DNA of 64,000 nucleotides from Sideroxyarcus emersonii (lineage in GTDB: Bacteria; Pseudomonadota; Gammaproteobacteria; Burkholderiales; Gallionellaceae), in the NCBI RefSeq assembly GCF_021654335.1, contig NZ_AP023423.1, positions 2,169,001 through 2,233,000 of the forward strand, in the 5' to 3' direction. Numbering within the stretch: the first letter of the stretch is position 1; every line of letters starts with the position of its first letter. Shown piece by piece: positions 18,871 to 28,667 of the stretch. The translations under genes and the position numbers were made by a program. Under the pieces are notes generated by a model. The model was not told the DNA's origin and searched no databases. It worked only from the letters and a program-made list of their open reading frames with translations.

Positions 18871-19930
18871 CGTTCAGGCTGATCTGTGTCAACAGGTTGA
18901 ACAAAGGGCGGTTGATATAGAAATTTGTGCGCCCGATTTTTTTCTTTTCCACAAAACCGTTTTGCGCCAATGTATCCAGATGCTTTGCCGCCGTAATCCG
19001 CGACACGCCCAAATCCTTTTCGACGAATTCGATCTTGGTGTAAGGATAACGGAACAAGTTGTTCAGCAACTCCTGGCTGTAAATCCTGGGTAACTCGCCA
19101 CGCAGCCGGTGTTTGGTAGCTTGCATCAGCTCACGCAAATTCTTGATCAGCCTGATCTCGCTCTTGGCGGTAATCGCCACCCCCTTCACGACATATACGC
19201 ACCAGTCCACCCAATCCCCGCTTTCGCGAGTTGTTTGCAGCAAGCGGTAATATTGGTCCTTGGTCGCGGTGATATAGCGGCTTAGATACAGTACGGGCAA
19301 ATCCATCAAGCCATCGCGCTGCAACATCAGCAGATTCAGAATGCGCCCGGTACGGCCATTTCCATCGTAAAACGGATGGATGCTCTCGAACTGGTGATGC
19401 GCAATCGCCATGCGCAACAGAGGATCGAGGTCGTCGTCCGCATGGATGAAATCCACCAAATCCGTCATCAGCTTTTCGATCAGCACGGCATCTTGCGGCG
19501 GTTCATAGACCGTAGCCCCCGTCGTCTGGTTACGCAGTACCGTCCCCGGCACTTTTCTGAACCCGGCGTTGTTCTGCTCAACTTCTTCCTGCACCCGCAA
19601 GATCGTACTCATGCGGATCAGGCCGGATTTCACCACATCGGTAAACCCCACCTTCAGCGCCGCAATGTAATGCTGCACTTCCTTGGCCGCAGGCGAAGCC
19701 GAACCGCCCTGATCGTAGGCATATAGCTCGTCATGAGTGGTAACAATGTTCTCGATTTCCGAGCTGTCCTTCGCCTCCTGAATCGCCAGCGTATCCAGCA
19801 AAATGGCGCGATTGGGCAGCGACTCGCACAAGCCCTTCAGCTCGGCCAAATGCCGATGCGCCTCGGCAAGCGCTTGCCAGACCGCCTTGACCTCAAGGCT
19901 GGCAGGGTCGGGAATGTTCAGTTCTTTCAT
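18863..19930 (-). CDS. Fic-domain protein (AMPylator-like) with winged-helix C-terminus
   Basis: 355 residues. The Fic motif HPFYDGNGRTGR is complete at residues 185-196, so catalysis (transfer of AMP from ATP to a protein hydroxyl) is expected. The N-terminal inhibitory-helix motif (S/T)xxxE(G/N) is present as SSEIEN at 56-61, so this is a self-inhibited Fic. The last 70 residues look like a winged helix (IEFVEKDLGVSRITAAKHLDTL), a DNA-binding reader of a kind common in such Fic proteins. It is coupled to hsdR by an 8-bp overlap. A strong GGGGGA Shine-Dalgarno precedes the ATG. The target is unknown. Confidence 0.93.
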   Translation of the reverse strand: MKELNIPDPASLEVKAVWQALAEAHRHLAELKGLCESLPNRAILLDTLAIQEAKDSSEIENIVTTHDELYAYDQGGSASPAAKEVQHYIAALKVGFTDVVKSGLIRMSTILRVQEEVEQNNAGFRKVPGTVLRNQTTGATVYEPPQDAVLIEKLMTDLVDFIHADDDLDPLLRMAIAHHQFESIHPFYDGNGRTGRILNLLMLQRDGLMDLPVLYLSRYITATKDQYYRLLQTTRESGDWVDWCVYVVKGVAITAKSEIRLIKNLRELMQATKHRLRGELPRIYSQELLNNLFRYPYTKIEFVEKDLGVSRITAAKHLDTLAQNGFVEKKKIGRTNFYINRPLFNLLTQISLNDE

Positions 19931-19947
19931 CTTTCCCCCTGAACGAA

Positions 19948-20019
19948 CGTGATAAGAAATCGCAAATATCTTAACACGTCACCCATGACGTGTATAAATT
20001 TCACGGTTTTCTTATCACG
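19948..20019. promoter_or_regulatory. nested concentric palindrome upstream of fic-hsdR (putative operator)
   Basis: Outer arms CGTGATAAGAAA (19948-19959) and TTTCTTATCACG (20008-20019) form a perfect 12-bp inverted repeat. Inside it, ACACGTCA (19974-19981) and TGACGTGT (19986-19993) form a perfect 8-bp inverted repeat. Both pairs are centred on exactly the same point (19983.5). The element starts 18 bp before the fic start codon, where the promoter should be. It looks like a two-tier operator. The winged helix of the Fic protein is the nearest candidate to bind it; that is inference. Confidence 0.7.
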
Positions 20020-20068
20020 CCATAGGACATATGTTCAAAAAAGAGCATTTCTTAAACATATCCCCGCC

Positions 20069-20122
20069 GCAACCGGTGACAAATTGACGCCGGTTGCAGT
20101 CGGTTACGATCTGTAACCGACT
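20069..20122 (-). terminator. tandem hairpins at the end of hsdS
   Basis: Stem 1 is AGTCGGTTAC / GTAACCGACT with loop GATCT (20098-20122); its last base pair is inside the hsdS stop codon. Stem 2 is GCAACCGG / CCGGTTGC (20069-20097) immediately next to it. There is no T-run on the minus strand, so this is not a classical intrinsic terminator; it may protect the hsdS mRNA end or separate hsdS from fic-hsdR. A weaker ATATGTT/AACATAT pair lies at 20029-20061. Confidence 0.5.
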
Positions 20123-21348
20123 CACAACGCCCCGCTGAACGCCTGATGCAGCAGCGACCTCTTCAGTTCGGCTAGGGCGGCGAGCTTGCGCTGGTAGAGG
20201 GATTCGAGGCGTTGGGTTTCTGGAACAAGCTCATCGAGCTTTTCGACAATTTTCTGTTGCTCACCCAGAGAAGGGAATTTGAAATGCAAATTAAGTTGTT
20301 TCGTAATTCCGATATAAGCTCGCGTTGAACCATCCGCAGCCCCATCTATTATTTGCTGCTGAAATTCAGAGCTCATGAAGTAGTAACGAACGAATCGGTT
20401 GAGCAATTTGCTGTGATCCTTGATACGGTATGCAGTCACCTGCGGAGTCAGCATAATGTAATCATCTGCCGTACTCACAATAGCGGATCGACCGATAGTA
20501 CCCTTGTGCGAAATCAAAACATCACCATCTTTTGCGAACCCCACTCGGAGAGAATCCGCCAGTTTCCGTGAAATGAATTTGCAACGGTCGGTATCAACGC
20601 CGCCATTTACCAAGTCGGATGCCATAATGAACGGTACGCCTGATTCTGTGTAATCAGCTCGCGTTGGATGGATCTCGCCATGATTCCCATCGAATGGCTT
20701 GACCAAAACTCCTTCATCAACCAACTCGCCTACACTTTTTTCCACCCACCCCTCGCCGCGCTGGGTAAAGACGGATTGTAGATGGCTTTCGAACAGGGCG
20801 CGGGCGTTTTGCAGGTTCTGTTCGGCGTTGGCTTTGGCGGTGGCGATGCCGTCAAACGCTTCGTCGAGGATGCGGACGATGCGCTGCTGTTCGGGGAGCG
20901 AAGGGAAGGAAATCCCGACCTCTTTCAACTTTCCACCCGACAACTCTTTGAACGTCGCTCCGCTACCAAGATCATTGAGCAAATCAACGATGCTACTCAA
21001 GTAGTAATACAAAAACTTGTAGTGCAGTTGATCGCTCGGCACCAAACCTTTGCAGCCCTGATTGGTTGCCATCGGTTCGGTATTGATAACCAAATGACCG
21101 ATAGGCGCACGTGATGACAGGATGACTGAGTATGGAGGCAGCATGCGAGCCGAGCTGTTTTGAAGCCCCGCATCAGTGACGGTTCGCTCGGTTTCACAAA
21201 TGTATGGACTATTGCGTTTCCCCATTTCGGCTGGCGTTATCCACTGATGCGCTCCGCCCCAGTATTCCTTGATGCCTGTCTTTGGTGTCCCGCCGTTAAC
21301 GACCTCGCAAACTTCGCCAATGGCTTTAGTCTGCCACCCTGCCTTCAT
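20122..21348 (-). CDS. hsdS: type I restriction-modification specificity subunit S
   Basis: 408 residues with the normal two-target layout: target recognition domain 1 (about 1-150), a conserved helical spacer with the PSLPEQQRIVRILDEAFDGI motif, domain 2 (about 200-345), and a second spacer with PSLGEQQKIVEKLDEL. It determines the DNA sequence methylated and cut. The two target domains are richer in A+T than the flanking genes, as is usual for exchangeable domains. The start overlaps the MNT stop by 4 bp (ATGA). Confidence 0.95.
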   Translation of the reverse strand: MKAGWQTKAIGEVCEVVNGGTPKTGIKEYWGGAHQWITPAEMGKRNSPYICETERTVTDAGLQNSSARMLPPYSVILSSRAPIGHLVINTEPMATNQGCKGLVPSDQLHYKFLYYYLSSIVDLLNDLGSGATFKELSGGKLKEVGISFPSLPEQQRIVRILDEAFDGIATAKANAEQNLQNARALFESHLQSVFTQRGEGWVEKSVGELVDEGVLVKPFDGNHGEIHPTRADYTESGVPFIMASDLVNGGVDTDRCKFISRKLADSLRVGFAKDGDVLISHKGTIGRSAIVSTADDYIMLTPQVTAYRIKDHSKLLNRFVRYYFMSSEFQQQIIDGAADGSTRAYIGITKQLNLHFKFPSLGEQQKIVEKLDELVPETQRLESLYQRKLAALAELKRSLLHQAFSGAL

Positions 21349-21653
21349 CGTGACGCCCCATCGTCCCTCTGATAAAACACTACGCCAACGCGGTCGATAT
21401 GCTCTTTCAGCTCTTCATGCTTGAGGCTTTCGTAATGCGTCACGTCGAACAGATAAGGCGTGGGCAGTTCGTCGAGCGCGGCCAGCAATGTCGCCGAGAT
21501 GTCGGTTGGGCTGCTGAACGCCAGATCTATGTCCGAGCCCCGCTCGTAATTGCCCTTGGCGCGAGAGCCGTAGATTTTGGCCCAGACGATTTCGGGGTGT
21601 TGTTGCAGGCAGGCGTGGATGGCGGCCAGGGTTTGTTCGCTTAATCCGAACAT
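21345..21653 (-). CDS. MNT-domain nucleotidyltransferase (MntA-type antitoxin)
   Basis: 102 residues. The minimal nucleotidyltransferase motif GSx10DxD is present (G29 S30 ... D41 I D43). In HepT/MntA modules this protein AMPylates the HEPN partner and so disarms it. It overlaps the HEPN gene by one base (TGATG) and hsdS by four. The start ATG at 21653 is fixed by that coupling. It lies inside a type I restriction operon, an accessory position. Confidence 0.9.
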   Translation of the reverse strand: MFGLSEQTLAAIHACLQQHPEIVWAKIYGSRAKGNYERGSDIDLAFSSPTDISATLLAALDELPTPYLFDVTHYESLKHEELKEHIDRVGVVFYQRDDGASR

Positions 21654-22057
21654 CAAGCCAGCCTTGCGCACAGGTATTGATGCAGTTGTTCCAACCCTGC
21701 CAGATAACGCCGGCAGATGTGATCGATCGCCTCGAGCGCGCGGGCTTCGTCGTAGGTATGCGCCATCAGGTTGCGGTCTTCGAGCATGTCCATCCACATC
21801 TGTCCGTCGGTGATGAGGTCGGTGGCAAACGCCTGCTTGATGATTTCTCGCGGCAGCTTTACGTCGATGCCGTTGTACTTGAGGTAATCCTTCATGGTTT
21901 TCCATGACAGTTCAAACGTCATCTCGAAGGATTTGATGAGCGCCATCTGGATGAGTTGATTGTCGGGCGCTTGTTTGTTGGCGGCGACTGCTTCTTGCAG
22001 TCGCGAGTAAGCCGATTGCAGGTTGTCGAAGCGTTGTTGCCAGCGTATGTCTTGCAT
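21653..22057 (-). CDS. HEPN-domain toxin (HepT-type RNase)
   Basis: 134 residues, all-helical. The catalytic motif Rx4HxY is complete as RNLMAHTY (R95, H100, Y102). In the known HepT/MntA system the HEPN protein is an RNase toxin and the tyrosine of this motif is the site of AMPylation by MntA. It starts 11 nt after hsdM with GGAGAAC as Shine-Dalgarno, so it is part of the hsd operon. Some annotations call such proteins nucleotidyltransferase substrate-binding proteins. Confidence 0.9.
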   Translation of the reverse strand: MQDIRWQQRFDNLQSAYSRLQEAVAANKQAPDNQLIQMALIKSFEMTFELSWKTMKDYLKYNGIDVKLPREIIKQAFATDLITDGQMWMDMLEDRNLMAHTYDEARALEAIDHICRRYLAGLEQLHQYLCARLA

Positions 22058-22068
22058 GATGTTCTCCT

Positions 22069-23523
22069 TTACAGCAAGGCTCGAATATTACCCAATACCT
22101 GCGCGCTCTGCTCATCCAGCGCGGCGATCTCGTCCATGATGTCCTGCGGGCTGCGATGCACCACGGCCTCATTGCCATTCGGGTTCTTCACCGACAAATC
22201 GAATGTCGCGGGGTCGATGCCTGCCGCATCCACGCTCCAGCTCTTGGGCGAATCGGCGAAGGTCTTCTGCAACTCAATGAATTCGGCAAGGTCGGCGTCG
22301 TTGAGCGGGTTGGTCTTGCCCATGTTGCGGCCGGGGTCGAGCTGGTAGTACCAGACTTTGCGCGTCGGCGCGCCTTTCTCGAAGAACAGCACCACGGTTT
22401 TCACGCCCGCGCCCTGGAAGGTGCCGCCGGGGCAATCGAGCACGGTGTGCAGGTTGCAACTTTCCAGCAGGTGTTTGCGCAGGCTCACCGAGGCGTTGTC
22501 GGTGTTGCTGAGGAAGGTGTTCTTGATGACGATTGCGCCGCGTCCGCCTGCTTTCAAAAACTTGATGAAGTGCTGCAAGAACAGGAAGGCGGTTTCGCCG
22601 GTCTTGATGGGGAAGTTTTGCTGCACTTCCTTGCGTTCCTTGCCGCCGAAGGGCGGGTTGGCGAGGACGATGTCGAAGCGGTCCTTGTCCTGCACGTCGG
22701 CGAGGTTGAGCGCGAGGGTGTTGGCGTGGGCAATGTTGGGCGCTTCGATGCCGTGCAGGATCATGTTCATGATCGCGATGACGTAGGCGAGGCTTTTCTT
22801 TTCGATGCCGTAGAAGGTAGCTTCCTGCAGGGTCTTGAGGTCGCGCGTGGTGAGCTGCGGTTTGGCGCGCAGATAGTCGAACGCTTCGCACAGGAAGCCC
22901 GCGCTGCCGCAGGCTCCGTCGTAGATGGTTTCGCCGATCTTGGGATCGACCACTTGCACCATGGCGCGAATGAGCGGGCGCGGGGTGTAGTACTCGCCGC
23001 CGTTGCGCCCGGCGTTGCCCATGTTTTTGATCTTGGCTTCATACAGGTGCGAGAGTTCGTGCTTCTCGGCCTGCGAGCCGAAGCGCAATTCGTCGATGTG
23101 GTCGATGATGTCGCGCAGGTTGTAGCCGCTCTGGATCTTGTTTTTGATCTCGCCGAAGATTTCGCCGATCTTGTACTCCAGCGTTTTGGAGTTGGCGGCT
23201 TTTTCCTTGAAGCGGTGCAGGTAGGGAAACAGGGTCTGGTTGACGAAGTCGCGCAGATCGTCGCCGGTCATGGCGGCGTTGTGGTCGATCTTGCCGTCTT
23301 TTCCCTTGGGCGCGGCCCAGGTTTCCCAGCGGTAGGGCGGGTCGATCAGCCAGGTGTATTTCTTGCCTTCCAGCTCGGCTTCCATGGCCTTGCTGTGTTC
23401 GAGCGCATCAAGATATTTGAGGAACAACAGCCAGGAGCTTTGTTCGGTGTAGTCGAGTTCGCTGGCGCAGCCGGCTTCTTTGCGGAGTACGTCGTCGATA
23501 TTCTTGAAGGCTTGTTCGAACAT
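22069..23523 (-). CDS. hsdM: type I restriction-modification methyltransferase subunit M
   Basis: About 484 residues. N-terminal HsdM helical domain (FEQAFKNIDDVLRKEAG), then the N6-adenine methyltransferase with SAM motif YDGACGSAGFL (near 205; the family usually has DPACGSGG) and catalytic NPPFGG (near 285). I chose the ATG at 23523, preceded by AGGTGG; a GTG two codons earlier is equally in frame. First gene of the island, 107 bp from the tRNA gene. The region between (23530-23596) holds no strong promoter. Confidence 0.95.
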   Translation of the reverse strand: MFEQAFKNIDDVLRKEAGCASELDYTEQSSWLLFLKYLDALEHSKAMEAELEGKKYTWLIDPPYRWETWAAPKGKDGKIDHNAAMTGDDLRDFVNQTLFPYLHRFKEKAANSKTLEYKIGEIFGEIKNKIQSGYNLRDIIDHIDELRFGSQAEKHELSHLYEAKIKNMGNAGRNGGEYYTPRPLIRAMVQVVDPKIGETIYDGACGSAGFLCEAFDYLRAKPQLTTRDLKTLQEATFYGIEKKSLAYVIAIMNMILHGIEAPNIAHANTLALNLADVQDKDRFDIVLANPPFGGKERKEVQQNFPIKTGETAFLFLQHFIKFLKAGGRGAIVIKNTFLSNTDNASVSLRKHLLESCNLHTVLDCPGGTFQGAGVKTVVLFFEKGAPTRKVWYYQLDPGRNMGKTNPLNDADLAEFIELQKTFADSPKSWSVDAAGIDPATFDLSVKNPNGNEAVVHRSPQDIMDEIAALDEQSAQVLGNIRALL

Positions 23524-23596
23524 GGCCACCTGCGGTTTCTGAACCTGACGCGGAGTTGCGTCCGCCGCCAGGATTCGAGGATTAACTCACATAAAC

Positions 23597-23621
23597 AAAA
23601 ACCCCGCATTCCTGCGAGGCT
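23597..23621 (-). terminator. rho-independent terminator after the tRNA gene
   Basis: On the minus strand CCTCGCA / TGCGGGG (one G-U pair) with loop GGAA, followed by TTTTTG. It ends the rpoD-tRNA transcript just before hsdM. Confidence 0.8.
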
Positions 23622-23630
23622 TTCAGTTGT

Positions 23631-23707
23631 TGGTGGGCCCTCCCGGACTTGAACCGGGGACCAAAGGATTATGAGTCCTCTGCTCTAACCAACTGAGCTA
23701 AGGGCCC
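23631..23707 (-). tRNA. tRNA-Ile2 (anticodon CAU, lysidine-type)
   Basis: 77 nt including an encoded CCA. The acceptor stem GGGCCCT pairs with AGGGCCC, the D-arm has TAGCTCAGTTGGTTAGAG, the anticodon loop is CTCATAA (CAU) and the T-arm is closed by GGTTCAAGTCC. Base choices (TTAGCTC after the acceptor stem, GGTTCAAGTCC in the T-arm) resemble the minor isoleucine tRNA that TilS modifies to lysidine, rather than elongator tRNA-Met. It begins 6 bp after the rpoD stop, so it is probably cut out of the rpoD transcript. Confidence 0.9.
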
Positions 23708-23713
23708 GTGGAC

Positions 23714-25675
<1,962 letters not shown>

Positions 25676-25843
25676 TTTGAGGATTCCCAAAGTTGATTCG
25701 TACTCGAAATACCCGGCCCACTAAAAAACGGGTGCCGTCGAAAAGGGCGCGGATTATACCCGATTTTCCAAAACATTTCCGCAGCTTAGCTGCATTTTCA
25801 GCAACGCCCAAGGCCAGCAAATAGCGTGCCCGCCCCGTGTCAT

Positions 25844-27589
25844 TCAGCCGGGCTGCGCCTTCAGCTGTTTGAGTTCTTCCTTCAGCTGTTCGTGGCGCGC
25901 CCGCTCAGCGGCATCCATGCCCAGCCCCTTGCCGTGCAGCAATGCGGCCATCTCGGCTTCGATGGCATCGCGGCGGATCTTGCGCAGGATGCCATCGAAA
26001 TCCGCCCGGACATCGTAATCGTCGCCCAGATGCATGATCTCGCCTTGTGCGGCGGCGAACACGGTTTCATGGGCCGCGCCCTGGAAATGCTGGATCAGCG
26101 CCGCCGTGCTGGCCTCGTCGGCGGATTCCTGCAGCCAATCGGCCAGCGCGGAGATGGCCGCGCCTTCGGCGCCCTCGGCATGTCCTTCCCGCAGCCAGTC
26201 GGCAGGCAGTTCGCGCGCCAACTCCGGCTTCATCACCAGGCAGCGCAGCAAGGTGCGCAGGCTGGAAGGCGCGGCGCGCCTGGCCTTGGGCGGTGCGGCA
26301 CGCGGCGCTGCCGCAACCGGCTTGATCGACCACAGCGCTTCCAGTTCGGCCTGCGTGACGCCGGCCAAAGCGGCCACTTCCTTGCGCAGCAGCAGCGCCG
26401 TGGTAGGCGCGGTGATGGCGGTGATCAGCGGCTGCGCGTTTTTGAGCAGGGTGCTCTTGCCTTCCTGGGTGCGCAGGTCCACCTGCGCGGTCAGTTCGCG
26501 CAGCAGGTAGCCCGACAGCGGCAGCGAATTCTCCAGTTCGTGCTCGAAGGCCTCGTGGCCGTATTCGCGGATGTAGGTGTCGGGATCGTGTTCTTCCGGC
26601 AGGAAAAGGAAACCGAGGCGCTTGCCGTCCTGCAGTTGCGGCAGCGCGTTCTCCAGCGCGCGCCACGCCGCCTTCTGGCCGGCGCGGTCGCCGTCGAAAC
26701 AGAACACCACCTGGTCGCACAGGCGCAGCAGCTTCTGCACATGGTACGGCGTGGTGGCCGTGCCCAGCGTGGCGACGGCATATTCCACGCCGTGCTGCGC
26801 CAGTGCCACCACGTCCATGTAGCCTTCGACCACGATGACGCGTTGCTGGGCGCGGATGGCCTTTTGCGCCTGGAACAGGCCGTAGAGTTCGTGGCCTTTT
26901 TCGAACAGCGGCGTTTCCGGCGAATTGAGGTATTTGGGCTCGCCCTTGTCCAGCACGCGCCCGCCGAAACCGATGACCTGGCCGCGCACGTTGACGATGG
27001 GGAACATGATGCGGTCGCGGAAGCGGTCGTAGCGCTTGCCCTCTTCCCCCGCGATCACCAGGCCGGTCTCGACCAGGCTGGCGTCCTGATAATTCGGCAC
27101 GGCAGCCTTCAGGTTCTGCCAGTCGTCCGGCGCATAGCCGATGCCGAAGCGCGCGGCGACTTCGCCGGAGAGGCCGCGCCCCTTGAGGTAGTCGATGGCG
27201 CGCGGGGTCTTTTTGAGTTGTTCGCGGTAATAGCGCGTGGCGGATTGCATCAGCTCATAGAGATCGGGCGCAACCTTGTGCTGCGGCACATTGGAAGCTT
27301 CCTTGGGAACGGTGACGCCGATGCTCTTGGCCAGCTCTTCCACCGCCTCGACGAAACCCATGCCGGTGTGCTCCATGACGAAGCCGATGGCGGTGCCATG
27401 TGCGCCGCAACCGAAGCAATGGTAGAACTGCTTGGACTGGCTGACCGTGAAGGACGGGGATTTTTCGTTATGGAAGGGGCAGCAGGCGACGTAGTTGGCG
27501 CCGGCCTTCTTGAGCGGAAGGTAGCGCTCGATCACATCCACGATGTCGAGGCGATTGAGCAGATCCTGAATGAAACTTTTTGGAATCAC
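25844..27589 (-). CDS. dnaG: DNA primase
   Basis: 581 residues. N-terminal CHC2 zinc finger (CCPFHNEKSPSF...CFGCGAHG), the TOPRIM catalytic core (EGYMDVVAL and the later FCFDGDRAG), and a C-terminal helicase-interaction domain. It makes RNA primers at the replication fork. The start is the GTG at 27589, with GAGGGCGGA upstream. A 168-bp gap with no gene separates it from rpoD. Confidence 0.98.
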   Translation of the reverse strand: MIPKSFIQDLLNRLDIVDVIERYLPLKKAGANYVACCPFHNEKSPSFTVSQSKQFYHCFGCGAHGTAIGFVMEHTGMGFVEAVEELAKSIGVTVPKEASNVPQHKVAPDLYELMQSATRYYREQLKKTPRAIDYLKGRGLSGEVAARFGIGYAPDDWQNLKAAVPNYQDASLVETGLVIAGEEGKRYDRFRDRIMFPIVNVRGQVIGFGGRVLDKGEPKYLNSPETPLFEKGHELYGLFQAQKAIRAQQRVIVVEGYMDVVALAQHGVEYAVATLGTATTPYHVQKLLRLCDQVVFCFDGDRAGQKAAWRALENALPQLQDGKRLGFLFLPEEHDPDTYIREYGHEAFEHELENSLPLSGYLLRELTAQVDLRTQEGKSTLLKNAQPLITAITAPTTALLLRKEVAALAGVTQAELEALWSIKPVAAAPRAAPPKARRAAPSSLRTLLRCLVMKPELARELPADWLREGHAEGAEGAAISALADWLQESADEASTAALIQHFQGAAHETVFAAAQGEIMHLGDDYDVRADFDGILRKIRRDAIEAEMAALLHGKGLGMDAAERARHEQLKEELKQLKAQPG

Positions 27590-27638
27590 TCCGCCCTCGC
27601 CTAAGACTTATTAAGAAACCAGAATTCTATCGTGAAGC

Positions 27639-27762
27639 TTGAAAACCGTAGCGAGCGGCCAGAGTGCAAGGCGCACGGAGCGCAGAAACCGGAATGTACT
27701 CAAAGTACATGAGGATTTCGGGCACCGCGCAACGCAGCAATCTGGTCGCGCAGCAGGTTTTC
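27639..27762. repeat. palindromic interspersed repeat (MITE-like) between dnaG and yqeY
   Basis: About 120 bp form one long imperfect palindrome. The centre is TGTACT-CAAA-AGTACA (approx. 27693-27708), and the flanks pair as GCGACCAGATTGCTGCGTTGCGC against GCGCCTTGCACTCTGGCCGC. Sequence of this type (with GGAATGTACTnnnAGTACATGAGG) recurs between genes in many proteobacteria, from my memory of such genomes. There is no ORF in it. Confidence 0.7.
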
Positions 27763-27763
27763 G

Positions 27764-28210
27764 TTACTTGGTGAGCTGGGCCTTGATCAGGCCGGAAACC
27801 TTGCCCATGTCGGCGCGTCCGGCCAGCTTGGGCTTGACCACGCCCATCACCTTGCCCATGTCTTGCGGACCGGCGGCGCCCGTCGCAACGATGGCTTCGG
27901 CGATGGCGGCGGCGATCTCGGCTTCGCCGAGTTGCTGCGGCATATAAGCCTGCAAGATCGAGACTTCGAATTTCTCGACATCGGCCAGGTCCTGGCGACC
28001 AGCAGCCTCATACTGGCTGATGGAATCGCGACGCTGCTTCAGCATCTTTTCGATGACGGCCACCACATCGGCGTCGGTCAGTTCGATGCGCTCGTCCACT
28101 TCGCGCTGCTTCATCGCGGCAAGCAAAAGGCGGATGGCCCCGAGGCGCGCCGTTTCCTTGGCCCGCATCGCGGTTTTCATGTCCTCAGTGATCTGCTGCT
28201 TCAGACTCAT
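27764..28210 (-). CDS. yqeY: GatB/YqeY domain protein
   Basis: About 148 residues, helical. YqeY proteins resemble the tRNA-binding tail of GatB/Asp-tRNA amidotransferase; the cell role is unclear. It is the normal second gene of rpsU-yqeY-dnaG-rpoD operons. I chose the ATG at 28210, with AGAGG about 6 nt upstream, over a GTG two codons earlier. Confidence 0.92.
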   Translation of the reverse strand: MSLKQQITEDMKTAMRAKETARLGAIRLLLAAMKQREVDERIELTDADVVAVIEKMLKQRRDSISQYEAAGRQDLADVEKFEVSILQAYMPQQLGEAEIAAAIAEAIVATGAAGPQDMGKVMGVVKPKLAGRADMGKVSGLIKAQLTK

Positions 28211-28277
28211 GTGCACCTCTGCGCAAAAACAAACGCCGCAACCTCCAAGGATTGCGGCGTCGCCTTATTGAAAAGGA

Positions 28278-28490
28278 TCAGTACAGCTTCGGAGGCAGAG
28301 TCTGGCTGCGCAGGCGCTTGTAGTGGCGCTTCACGGCAGCGGCCAGCTTGCGCTTGCGCTCTGCGGTGGGCTTTTCGTAAAACTCGCGGGCGCGCAACTC
28401 GGTCAGCAGGCCGGTCTTTTCCACAGAACGCTTGAAGCGGCGCATCGCCACTTCGAACGGCTCATTCTCTTTAACACGTACGGTTGTCAT
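28278..28490 (-). CDS. rpsU: 30S ribosomal protein S21 (bS21)
   Basis: 70 residues, very basic. [21 protein letters not shown] is the typical start. S21 helps mRNA engagement on the 30S subunit. The ATG at 28490 is chosen by alignment with the family; the frame runs seven codons further upstream. First gene of the operon that continues with yqeY, dnaG and rpoD. Confidence 0.98.
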   Translation of the reverse strand: MTTVRVKENEPFEVAMRRFKRSVEKTGLLTELRAREFYEKPTAERKRKLAAAVKRHYKRLRSQTLPPKLY

Positions 28491-28526
28491 GAACAAACTA
28501 CCTTCTACCAAAAAATCGAGGGCGCG

Positions 28527-28555
28527 ATTCTACAAAACAACGGCTTATTCCACAA
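28527..28555 (-). promoter_or_regulatory. sigma-70 promoter of the rpsU-yqeY-dnaG-rpoD operon
   Basis: On the minus strand TTGTGG, 17 nt, TAGAAT; the -10 lies about 37 nt upstream of the rpsU start codon. Confidence 0.75.
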
Positions 28556-28667
28556 CCGATATTTTCCGCAAGGCCGGCCATGACCGGCGGGCCGGCGGGG
28601 GCAAAAGCCACCTGACCGAGCCAAGGACTTGTTCTCCGGCGGCAGATTATCGGACAGCGGGCGCCCG

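Noticed and set aside
16483-23630. Second copy of the tRNA 3' end as an attachment site for the restriction island
   Set aside because: I found no repeat of the T-arm/acceptor sequence near slyX or elsewhere in the island.
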